64,000 nucleotides of DNA, from positions 206,731 to 270,730 of the forward strand of contig NZ_RAZF01000002.1 in assembly GCF_003612555.1 (NCBI RefSeq). The letters are read 5' to 3'. Each line of letters begins with the position of its first letter. The first letter of the stretch is position 1. Positions 50,366-57,878 of this stretch are shown here, piece by piece. A model generated the notes under the pieces. The model was not told where the DNA came from. It did not search any database and was given only the letters and a program-made list of their open reading frames with translations. This stretch comes from Acutalibacter sp. 1XD8-33 (GTDB taxonomy: Bacteria > Bacillota > Clostridia > Oscillospirales > Acutalibacteraceae). The translations under genes were made by a program, and so were the position numbers.

Positions 50366-51322
50366 TCAGACCCTTTCCCGGGCCAGCTCTCCCACCCGGC
50401 GGATGACTTGATAGGGTGTGGAGGCGGGCAGGGTGCAGTCCGCTCCCAGAAGGAAGCCGCCTTCCCGTCCTCCCGCGATCAGTTCCCCAGCGGCCCGCTC
50501 CAGCTCTGGCAGAGCGGAAAGACTCCACTGACTGCTCCGGTTGCCGAGGCCTCCCATCACCGCCTTGCCGGAAAACAGACGCTTCCCCTCGTCCAGAGCA
50601 AGAGGGGCCTCGTAGACGCCCCAGTTCACCACATGGGCAGGGTAATCCCGGTAGCGCTCCATTACCAGGCCGTCCTTGCAAATGTGCAAAAAGGCATGCA
50701 TTCCTGCTTTTTGGATCTCCAAGAGAATCCGCCGGTCAAAGGGCTCGATCCACCGGGCAAATTCTTCGTCTGTGAACCAGCGGCTTTCCCCGCCCAAAGC
50801 CGCATAGTAGACTCCATGGATCCCCGCCTCTGCGTATTCTCTCACCAGCTGGCACTGGCGCCGGGTAAGCTCCTCCATGGCCTCCAGCACAGGCCTTTCC
50901 TCCTGACGCAGGTGCTCTGCCAGCCGGGTGCGGGCCCCCTCATATCCATAGAACTTCTCCATGGGGTGAATAGCAGAGGCAGTGATTCCGTGGAGGGTGC
51001 CTAGAAAATAGGCGTCCTCCTCCACCCGGGCCAGGATTTTCCCGGTAAATTCTCCCTGGGCCTCCACAAACCGGCTCTCCCGGCAGGCGGCGGCTACTTT
51101 GGACCAGTCTCCGGGGGAGGGGATTTCTCCCACATAGGGAGCAAGATTTTCATTCATAATTTTGCAGATATCCAGATCTGTCTCTTGGAAAAAGCGGAGA
51201 TGGCTCTCCACCCCAGCCTCTCCTGCCTCCTCCCCTTTGGGGAAATGCATGGAAAAACCCGCCGGAACATGATCCGGCCTCTGACCCTGGATTACAGCCA
51301 GTACTCGTTCCCGTTTTGTCAT
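50366..51322 (-). CDS. Uroporphyrinogen decarboxylase (URO-D) family protein
   Basis: A 318-residue barrel protein of the URO-D superfamily, which includes HemE, MtaA-like corrinoid methyltransferases and unassigned anaerobe proteins. Marks: TKRERVLAVIQGQRPDHVP at the start, GVYYAALGGESRWFTDEEF, HAFLHICKDGLVMERYRDYP and a final LLGADCTLPASTPYQVIRRV, with Cys/His placed as in methyltransferase members. It is not HemE proper, as the arginine-rich N-terminal porphyrin contacts are not evident. The start overlaps the upstream stop (TGATG). Probably moves a methyl group from a methylated compound to a corrinoid or thiol; inference. Confidence 0.85.
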   Translation of the reverse strand: MTKRERVLAVIQGQRPDHVPAGFSMHFPKGEEAGEAGVESHLRFFQETDLDICKIMNENLAPYVGEIPSPGDWSKVAAACRESRFVEAQGEFTGKILARVEEDAYFLGTLHGITASAIHPMEKFYGYEGARTRLAEHLRQEERPVLEAMEELTRRQCQLVREYAEAGIHGVYYAALGGESRWFTDEEFARWIEPFDRRILLEIQKAGMHAFLHICKDGLVMERYRDYPAHVVNWGVYEAPLALDEGKRLFSGKAVMGGLGNRSSQWSLSALPELERAAGELIAGGREGGFLLGADCTLPASTPYQVIRRVGELARERV

Positions 51323-51831
51323 CAAGACGCCCTCCATTTCAGCACTCTGGATTTCAGTTTTTCCGTAGCTTCCTCATCAATAAGAAAAGAATACCCTCTG
51401 GGAAGCTCGGCAATCGAGCTAGCGTACTTCAGAAAATTTTTCTGAGAAGTTTCGTTGCCCTTGTTAATGTATCCTCTCATGGTGCGGAAGCTGTGGCTTT
51501 CTGTTTTGAAAAGAGTCTGGAAAAGTCCCAGCAAGAGGATGGGATTCCTTCTGGAGTCCTTCTTGATCTCAATGTCGCACACGGTCAGCTGGTGATTTTC
51601 AATGGTATAGATCAAAAAGCCCCGGCGCCGGCCGTTTTTGCCTTCGGCAATCATCCTCCAATGGGGATGCTCCGTCCGGAGATTATACTGAATCCATTCA
51701 TTCCTGTTCTCCTCCGTACCCATGTCCTCGCCAAAAATGTAAGACAGATTGTCCACGATGGTATCCAAAAGCTCCTTTGTCAGCGCTTCCTGCGAAAGGA
51801 CCTCTTTCTGACAATAAACGTGAAAATCCAT
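51322..51831 (-). CDS. GNAT-like protein of unknown function
   Basis: A 169-residue protein starting MDFHVYCQKEVLSQEALTKE. The middle (GRRRGFLIYTIENHQLTVCD then IEIKKDSRRNPILLLGLFQT) follows the beta4-alpha3 layout of GNAT folds but lacks a clean acetyl-CoA loop, so activity is doubtful. ATG 51831 has GGGAGG 5 bases upstream. It is coupled to the URO-D-like gene and lies just downstream of the SRP RNA. Confidence 0.5.
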   Translation of the reverse strand: MDFHVYCQKEVLSQEALTKELLDTIVDNLSYIFGEDMGTEENRNEWIQYNLRTEHPHWRMIAEGKNGRRRGFLIYTIENHQLTVCDIEIKKDSRRNPILLLGLFQTLFKTESHSFRTMRGYINKGNETSQKNFLKYASSIAELPRGYSFLIDEEATEKLKSRVLKWRAS

Positions 51832-51908
51832 AAGCGCCTCCCTTCCTATATGAAAACCGGCTTCCGCTGTCTCGAGCACGGCCTCAGCACATGCCCCCAG
51901 GGAACTGC

Positions 51909-52062
51909 AAAAAAGGGGAATATGTGGACGGACAGGCAACCTGCGTCGCCCAAGAGCTTCCGCTTAATGCTGCTCGGTTCCCCGTCTGACATGGTTCACG
52001 GCTTCCTGCCGCGCAGACCTGTCCGCCCACATATTCCCCCAGAGCTTTGCCCCAGATTGAAT
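51909..52062 (-). ncRNA. ffs: Signal recognition particle RNA (small bacterial type)
   Basis: On the minus strand the domain IV core reads GTGAACCATGTCAGACGG then GGAACCGAGCAGC. It has the GGAA tetraloop and the invariant TCAG...AGCAGC internal loop that binds Ffh. The ends pair as GGGGGAATATGTGGGCGGACAGG with CCTGTCCGTCCACATATTCCCC (read in segments), then T6, giving an RNA of about 150 bases. A promoter lies just upstream. In many bacteria this gene sits beside dnaX; here dnaX is 16 kb away. The short length indicates no full Alu domain. Confidence 0.9.
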
Positions 52063-52068
52063 AAAAAT

Positions 52069-52097
52069 ATTATAGCACCTTTCTTTCTTTTTTGCAA
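52069..52097 (-). promoter_or_regulatory. Promoter for the SRP RNA
   Basis: Minus strand TTGCAA (52092-52097), 17 bases, TATAAT (52069-52074); transcription would start near 52062. Confidence 0.8.
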
Positions 52098-52196
52098 CTG
52101 GATTTTTTATGGAGGAGCGTCCAAAAGAGGAGTTAACGAAAAAATTTCATGGTCCCTCAAATACTGGTTTTGGACCCTCCCCAACGGCAAAACCAG

Positions 52197-52226
52197 TTGA
52201 CGCCGCGCAATCTTTAGTGATATAAT
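52197..52226 (+). promoter_or_regulatory. Promoter for the aldo/keto reductase at 52418
   Basis: TTGACG (52197-52202), 18 bases, TATAAT (52221-52226). It gives a leader of about 185 bases. Confidence 0.7.
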
Positions 52227-52243
52227 ATAGTTAATTTCCTATA

Positions 52244-52287
52244 GACGCCTGTGAAAAGCCTACCGTTCAAAAGGCTTTTATGGCGTC
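52244..52287 (+). other. Leader hairpin of the aldo/keto reductase transcript
   Basis: GACGCC...GGCGTC closes AAAAGCC...GGCTTTT, a two-part stem of 13 bp without a T-run, near the start of the transcript. It may stabilise the RNA. The rest of the leader to 52417 shows no known riboswitch. Confidence 0.5.
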
Positions 52288-52417
52288 AGAATTCAGGAGA
52301 CCAGCGCCATGAGGAAACGTGTCTTTTTAGAAAGCCGTAGCTCCGAGTTGCCCTTCGTATCGCCGCAGTGCTATGAAAAGCCGCAGTATAAAACCATTAT
52401 GAATAAGGAGAATTGCC

Positions 52418-53548
52418 ATGATCTACAAACCATTCAAAGACCTGAAGCTCTCTGCCCTGGGTATGGGCACGATGCGTCTGCCCACGACCGGCGGAGACGA
52501 TGCCCAAATAGATGCCGCCGCCACCCAGGAGATGGTAGACTACGCTCTCTCCCACGGAGTAAATTACTTTGATACGGCCTGGGGCTATCATAGCGGAAAC
52601 TCCGAGCTGATTATGGGTGAGGCCCTAAAGCAGCATCCCCGGGAGAACTTCTACCTGGCCACCAAATTCCCCGGCTATGATCTGGCCAATATGCCCAAGG
52701 TCAAGGAGATTTTCTCCCAACAGCTGGAGCGCCTGCAAACCGATTATTTCGACTTCTACCTCATCCATAACGTCAATGAAATGAACATCGACGCTTACTT
52801 AAAAGAAGAAGAATACGGCATCTACTCCCATCTTCTGGAGCAGAAAAAGGCTGGAAAAATCCGCCATTTGGGCTTCTCCGCTCACGGCAGCGTGGAAGTT
52901 ATGCGCCGGTTTCTGGAAGCCTACCACGAAGGCATGGAGTTCTGCCAGATCCAGCTAAACTATATTGACTGGACTTTACAGGACGCCCAGGCTAAGATGG
53001 AACTGCTGCGGGAATACGATATCCCGGTATGGGTTATGGAGCCTGTACGGGGCGGGCGGCTGGCAAAGCTCTCGGAAAAGGACGAACAGACCCTTGCGGC
53101 TCTTCGTCCCCAGGAAAAACCGGTAGCCTGGGCTTTCCGGTTTTTGCAGAGCATGCCTGAGGTGGTCGTTACCCTTTCCGGCATGTCAGACCTGGAACAG
53201 ATGAAGGAGAACATCGCGATCTTCGAAGAAGAAAAGCCTCTGACCGACTCTGAGATGAACTCCCTTCTCCACATGGCGGCGGGGATGATGGACGGTCTTG
53301 TTCCCTGCACCGCCTGCCGGTACTGTGTGGCCCACTGCCCCAAGGGGTTGGACATTCCTAAGCTCATCGGGCTTTATAACGATCTCAAATTCACCGGCGG
53401 CGGGTTCATTCCTCGCATGGTGGTTGGCACTTTGCCGGAAGATAAGAAGCCTTCGGCCTGTGTCGGCTGCCACAGCTGCGAAAAGCTCTGTCCTCAGCAG
53501 ATCAAGATCTCGGAGGTCATGACAGATTTTACGGACAAGCTGAAGTAG
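52418..53548 (+). CDS. Aldo/keto reductase with C-terminal ferredoxin-like iron-sulfur domain (second)
   Basis: A 376-residue protein: barrel start LKLSALGMGTMRLPTTGGDD, catalytic region VNYFDTAWGYHSGNSE (Asp and Tyr of the aldo/keto reductase tetrad), IRHLGFSAHGSVEVM, then two Cys clusters CTACRYCVAHCPKG and CVGCHSCEKLCPQQ. The architecture is as in the protein at 47017-48171, but the N-terminal barrel is a different subgroup with a fuller active site. AAGGAG lies 7 bases before the ATG. A long leader precedes it and a terminator follows, so it is monocistronic. Substrate unknown. Confidence 0.92.
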   Translation: MIYKPFKDLKLSALGMGTMRLPTTGGDDAQIDAAATQEMVDYALSHGVNYFDTAWGYHSGNSELIMGEALKQHPRENFYLATKFPGYDLANMPKVKEIFSQQLERLQTDYFDFYLIHNVNEMNIDAYLKEEEYGIYSHLLEQKKAGKIRHLGFSAHGSVEVMRRFLEAYHEGMEFCQIQLNYIDWTLQDAQAKMELLREYDIPVWVMEPVRGGRLAKLSEKDEQTLAALRPQEKPVAWAFRFLQSMPEVVVTLSGMSDLEQMKENIAIFEEEKPLTDSEMNSLLHMAAGMMDGLVPCTACRYCVAHCPKGLDIPKLIGLYNDLKFTGGGFIPRMVVGTLPEDKKPSACVGCHSCEKLCPQQIKISEVMTDFTDKLK

Positions 53549-53670
53549 ACTCAAATGCCTGTCAGTTATTAAGGCTGAACATGCTCTGTTATATTGACTA
53601 TATCTGAGCGGCCCACACAGCATCCGCGCATCTTCCAAGGCTGCTCGGCTAACGCATAGAAATATGTCTG

Positions 53671-53722
53671 AAAAGCACTCATTCTTGCCTTATCTCAAAG
53701 GTCAAGAATCGGTGCTTTTTTC
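53671..53722 (+). terminator. Terminator after the aldo/keto reductase
   Basis: AAAAGCAC...CATTCTTG pairs with CAAGAATCGGTGCTTTT, followed by a T6 run. About 14 bp with two mismatches. Confidence 0.75.
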
Positions 53723-53793
53723 TTTGAAAACAGGGCCGCGTCAGGATAATCTCATAGCGGTAAGCTGCCTTGCCCTTGACAGATCGGCTGATA

Positions 53794-53828
53794 TAAAAAA
53801 GCGAGGCCGCCGCCTTGGCGCCTCGCTC
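53794..53828 (-). terminator. Terminator after the SLH adhesin gene
   Basis: GCGAGGC (53801-53807) pairs with GCCTCGC (53819-53825); on the minus strand it is followed by a T6 run. Confidence 0.75.
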
Positions 53829-53852
53829 TTTGTATACTCTTAAAACCGATAG

Positions 53853-53942
53853 TATAAGTTAACGCAGTTCAAAACAAGCAGAATACCTTTTTTCGACCAA
53901 GCGGAGCGGTTACTGTCCCCTGAGCCGCTCCACTTAAAAACC
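53853..53942. repeat. Degenerate cloverleaf-like element C6 (inverted)
   Basis: TATAAGTTAACGCAGTTCAAAA at the left is the inverse of the right end of the family (TTTTGAACTGCGTTAACTATA; split for length). It is followed by a GGAGCGG/CCGCTCC hairpin. The far end is not recognisable, so this is a decayed or truncated copy. Confidence 0.4.
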
Positions 53943-53951
53943 GGAAAGGAC

Positions 53952-56900
53952 TCATTCGTTTATGACGATATACTTCATCACCATCTGTGCCGCTTCTGCC
54001 CGGGTTGCCTCTCCTTTGGGGTCCAGGATTTTACCTGGCTTGCCGCCGACAATGCCCTTCTCTGTGGCCCAGCACAGCGCCTGTCGGGCGTAGCTGCTGG
54101 CCTTATCCGCGTCTTTATACTCAAGCGTGGTATTGGCAGGCTCGGGACTTCCTGCATACCGCCAGAGCATTGCCGCCAGCTGTTCTCGGGTGATGGGGTC
54201 GTTCGGCCCAAATTTCCCGTTGCCGTATCCGCCAACGATCCCCTTTGACGCAGCCCAGCTTATTGCTCCAGCATACCATTGTTCGGGGGCCACATCCGTG
54301 AACTTGCCTGTGACGCTTCCGCTGGGCCTGCCCTCTTTGTTGTAGAGGAGCTGGGCAAACTGGGCCCGGGACAGGCTGTCGTTTGGCCCGAACTTTCCGT
54401 TGGCGTAACCTGCCATCAGGCCCTGCTTGCAGACAAACTCAATGGCCTCGATATACCACTCGGTATCGCTCACATCCGGGAAGGGGTTCTCCCAGGGCTT
54501 GGGCGAGGGCGAAGGCGTGGGAACCGGGGTGGGCGTCGGGGTGGGCGTCGGGGTGGGAACAGGCGTGGGCGTGGCCGCCTGAACCGGCGCGAATTCTCCC
54601 TTGACGGTCACGTTCCGGCCGGGCATCCGGAAGGTGTATTTGCCGTCTTTTTCGGCAAACCCTATGGCGTTGCCCTGGCTGTCTGTGACGGAGAGGCTCT
54701 CCAATTTCCAGCCGTCCTCCGGGGCGGCGGTAATGGTCACCGTGCCTCCCGCGTAAATACTGGCGGGGCTGGCCTCCAGGCTGCCGTGGGCGCTCTCCTC
54801 CACGTTCACGCTATAGTAGCTGACAGGGGGCGGGTTCCCGCCGCCGCCACCGCCTCCGGTGCTCTTCAGCTTGTAGCCGATGGCCACGGGGCAGAGGGTG
54901 GTAAACTTGCATCTAAGCCCGTTTTCGGTGGGGGTCACGTCCTCCAGGGTCTCCATCTCGCCATACCGGTTGTTCGCCTTGTCAACCGGCAGGTGGGCCA
55001 CGGTGTATATGTAGCTGCTCCACTTGCTTGTGTCAACCCCGGGCGGATATGGGAGAAGGGTCACGATCCCGTCCGGGGGGATTTCTGTGGCGTCCTGCCA
55101 GACCCCGTGTTCGTCTTTCTCCTGCAGCGTTACATCGTAATAGGCAATGCCTACCCCCTGGCCTGTGAGGACTTTCTTCACCTGTGTCTCCAGCGCCGCT
55201 TCAATCTTCTCCTCGGTTCCATATTCCGGATCGGCGGTGTTTAATGGCGTCACGCCGGGCGCTACCTTCACCTGCTGGCCCTCCTGGGGCGGCTCCAGGG
55301 GATACATCTTGCTCACAAGGAGGGTCTGCCCATAGCTGGCCGTGCCGGTGTAGTTGCCAATGCCGGTAACGGTGATGGTATACTCTCCAAAGGTGGTGAT
55401 CTCCTTTGGGGAAAGGGTGTAGTCAACGTCCTCTGCCAGCTTCAAAGCGCCGACGCCGCTGCCCAGCGTCACCTCCACCTCCGGGGCAAAGCTGGGGTTT
55501 TCATTGTCAAGGGTGATGAAGCTGCTCTGGGCGTTCTTCAGGCTCACCGCGGCCTCGGAAATGTCCTTGGGCCTTATCTCAAGGCTGCCGGTGGCCTTGC
55601 CGGTATAGTTGCCCTTGCCGGTCACCGTCACCGTGTAGACGCCGGCGCCGCTGGTCAGGAGGCCGTCAGCCGCCACAGGCGCCCCGTCTTTCGTGTAGGT
55701 AACGTCATAGCCCGCGGGCTCTACCTTTTGGCCGTTCAACGTAACGGTCTGGATGACCTTTGCAGGATCGAAATTGCCGTACTCCCAACCGGGTGCTGTC
55801 ACCTCCGCGCGGGAGATGTCGCCCTGGGTGACATTAACCGAGAAGCTGATACCATCTATGTATACACCTGTTTCTGCTTTGCCAAGAGGGTATACCTTGC
55901 ACCTAACGCTATAATACTTGAACCCACTATCGCCCACATCCATGCCAGCCGTCGTGGTGTCCAGAACAAGGAAAGAATCGTCAGCGGCGAAGGTAGCACC
56001 ATCCCACCTTGTCCACTCATATTCCCAGCTATCGGTTCCCTCGCCGGGGTTTATGCTCAGGGTTACCTTCTTGCCATACTCCACCGAGGGATTTGTGGTC
56101 GGCTGATAGAATCCCTTGTTCAGCACTTTCCCGCAGTCCTTGCACTCTACGGAAATATATGGAAGATCGTAGATTGATTGTTTGTTGCTGTGGGGGCAGG
56201 GGATTACTTTAACCCGATTTATACCTGCATCTGTGGCTGTCTCTAAATTCTGGACTTCAGAACCAGTGGAGCTTTTTACCAATTTGCAGCCTTCGGCCAG
56301 GATATCCTTCAGGAAGGTGTTTGTCTTCTCTATTTTTATTTGGAGGAACGTCCCGCCGGAAAGGGATACTTCGCCGTCCTTTATCAGAAGGCCACAGCCA
56401 TCATTAGATCTAGTTACTGCAATTTTCCCGCCGGAAACGGACAGGCTGCCGCCTTGGATCACAAGCCCATTTTGGGAGGTGGAACTCACAGTCCCGCCAG
56501 AGACTGTAACGTTTCCCGAAGATATTATTGCATCCCCCCGGGATTGCAAGGTGCCGCCCGCCACGTTCAGCGTGCCGCCCGCCTCCACATTGACAACGGT
56601 TCCCCGGAAGTCCTCTGGCAGGTTTAAAAATGTGCCGCTTTTCAGGGTGAGGGACGCGCCGCTTTTCACATTGATGGTGGTTTGGGCGCCACTGGCGTCT
56701 ACCTCGTGTTCGCCGCCCACCAGAATAATCCTCTTGCCGGCCGGGATATCCAGGGGACTGCTCCCCACATCCACGTCGGCCAGAAGGGTGATAGTGGCAG
56801 GTTCGCTGCCACTTGAGGAACTCTGTACAGAGTTGACGGCCTCTTGCAGGGTGGAGAATGTCTTGTCGCCGATCTGCGCCACGGGGTCGCTTTCCACCGG

Positions 56901-57674
56901 GGCCGGCGCCACAGTGACCGTAAGGGTGACGGGGGCGGCGGTGATGGCGGAAAAGCTCACCGTGCATTCAGCTGCCCCAGCTTCCGGAATTTCGCTTGTG
57001 GTTGCTGTGGCGTTTCCGGCGGTCACGGCCTTAATGACATAGCCCGAGGCGGCGGTCAGCTTCGCCGGAGTGGATGTGTTGACAAATTGATTGTTATCTC
57101 CCTCTAGACCGGTCGATTTCGCCGCAAGCGCGACGTTTGCCGTGCCGTCGGCCAGCTTTGCATGGTAGTAGACTACACCAGGACCATAATACCCTACGCC
57201 AACTGTACCATTTTCGAGATTATAGACAGTCCCAGGGGTAGAGCCATAGCCGTCTGAAGTACTATTTTCTCTGACTGTAGCTTCGTTATTATATATGATG
57301 CCGTAGTTTTGCGCCACAGTACCCTTATTGGAAAGAACAATACCGTCAGCAAGATTATTTATGATATATTTGCTGTTCGTTTCAACTGTATCCTTGTTAT
57401 CTGTTATATTCCCCGCATTGGTGGTAACAGTGCCATTGTTCGTCTCAATAACCCCATTAAATGTAAACATATCGTTTGCTTCTTTAAAATTGTTGACAAT
57501 CGTACCATTATTGGTGTTAATCTTTCCTAGGTTCTTTTGCACAGTGTCCCCCTCGGCAACCACGTCTATTGTGGCATCTTTTGGGTTTTCACCATTATCT
57601 GCTGCCCCCGCGCCAACCGGCAGCATGCCCACGCAAAGCAGCAGGCTGAGCAAAATACTGACGAGCTTCTTCAT
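53952..57674 (-). CDS. Large SLH-anchored surface adhesin
   Basis: A 1240-residue secreted protein. Signal peptide KKLVSILLSLLLCVGMLPVG. Residues about 45-160 are Asn/Thr-rich short repeats (NTNNGTIVNN, NAGNITDNKD, NNEATVRENS) suggesting a beta-solenoid. Residues about 300-480 form a second right-handed beta-helix (GGTLNVAGGTLQSRGDAIIS). Two or more MBG/YDG-type beta-sandwiches follow (AGVYTVTVTGKGNYTGKATG, YTITVTGIGNYTGTASYG). After a TP-rich linker come three SLH domains (for example GLMAGYANGKFGPNDSLSRA). The latter bind pyruvylated secondary cell-wall polymer. AGGAGG precedes the ATG. The LuxR-type regulator upstream runs the same way with a MITE in between. Confidence 0.9.
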   Translation of the reverse strand: MKKLVSILLSLLLCVGMLPVGAGAADNGENPKDATIDVVAEGDTVQKNLGKINTNNGTIVNNFKEANDMFTFNGVIETNNGTVTTNAGNITDNKDTVETNSKYIINNLADGIVLSNKGTVAQNYGIIYNNEATVRENSTSDGYGSTPGTVYNLENGTVGVGYYGPGVVYYHAKLADGTANVALAAKSTGLEGDNNQFVNTSTPAKLTAASGYVIKAVTAGNATATTSEIPEAGAAECTVSFSAITAAPVTLTVTVAPAPVESDPVAQIGDKTFSTLQEAVNSVQSSSSGSEPATITLLADVDVGSSPLDIPAGKRIILVGGEHEVDASGAQTTINVKSGASLTLKSGTFLNLPEDFRGTVVNVEAGGTLNVAGGTLQSRGDAIISSGNVTVSGGTVSSTSQNGLVIQGGSLSVSGGKIAVTRSNDGCGLLIKDGEVSLSGGTFLQIKIEKTNTFLKDILAEGCKLVKSSTGSEVQNLETATDAGINRVKVIPCPHSNKQSIYDLPYISVECKDCGKVLNKGFYQPTTNPSVEYGKKVTLSINPGEGTDSWEYEWTRWDGATFAADDSFLVLDTTTAGMDVGDSGFKYYSVRCKVYPLGKAETGVYIDGISFSVNVTQGDISRAEVTAPGWEYGNFDPAKVIQTVTLNGQKVEPAGYDVTYTKDGAPVAADGLLTSGAGVYTVTVTGKGNYTGKATGSLEIRPKDISEAAVSLKNAQSSFITLDNENPSFAPEVEVTLGSGVGALKLAEDVDYTLSPKEITTFGEYTITVTGIGNYTGTASYGQTLLVSKMYPLEPPQEGQQVKVAPGVTPLNTADPEYGTEEKIEAALETQVKKVLTGQGVGIAYYDVTLQEKDEHGVWQDATEIPPDGIVTLLPYPPGVDTSKWSSYIYTVAHLPVDKANNRYGEMETLEDVTPTENGLRCKFTTLCPVAIGYKLKSTGGGGGGGNPPPVSYYSVNVEESAHGSLEASPASIYAGGTVTITAAPEDGWKLESLSVTDSQGNAIGFAEKDGKYTFRMPGRNVTVKGEFAPVQAATPTPVPTPTPTPTPTPVPTPSPSPKPWENPFPDVSDTEWYIEAIEFVCKQGLMAGYANGKFGPNDSLSRAQFAQLLYNKEGRPSGSVTGKFTDVAPEQWYAGAISWAASKGIVGGYGNGKFGPNDPITREQLAAMLWRYAGSPEPANTTLEYKDADKASSYARQALCWATEKGIVGGKPGKILDPKGEATRAEAAQMVMKYIVINE

Positions 57675-57696
57675 GATGATACCTCCTGAAATTTTT

Positions 57697-57878
57697 TAGA
57701 AGCTGTACCGATAGGATTTGTGTTTCGATTTTCGAGGAAATTCAGTGGGGAGTAAGGCGTGAAAGCGCCGGCAATCAGACCATTTATGGTCTTGCGATTC
57801 GGCAAGTTTTCACAACACGGCTCCTCGTCTGAATTTGCCGGAAATGGGAATACAAACGCCTAATGGTATGGCTTCTTA
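57697..57878. mobile_element. TA-bounded MITE, copy M2
   Basis: Left end TAGAAGCTGTACCGATAGGA, right end, inverted, TAAGAAGCCATACCATTAGG. The inner inverted pair is AAATTCAGTGGGGAG and GGCTCCTCGTCTGAATTT. 182 bases, non-coding. Its right end overlaps the stop codon of the LuxR-type gene and its left end lies 22 bases before the adhesin ATG. It therefore fills the promoter region of the adhesin gene. Confidence 0.75.

Noticed and set aside
52309..52417. Possible leader frame starting MRKRVFLE before the aldo/keto reductase
   Set aside because: It has AGGAG upstream and an R-K-R triplet, but it runs out of frame into the reductase gene, and nothing links that gene to ribosome stalling.
53770..53802. 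TTGACA followed by TATAAA
   Set aside because: The spacer is only 10 bases, too short for a sigma-A promoter, and it overlaps a terminator.
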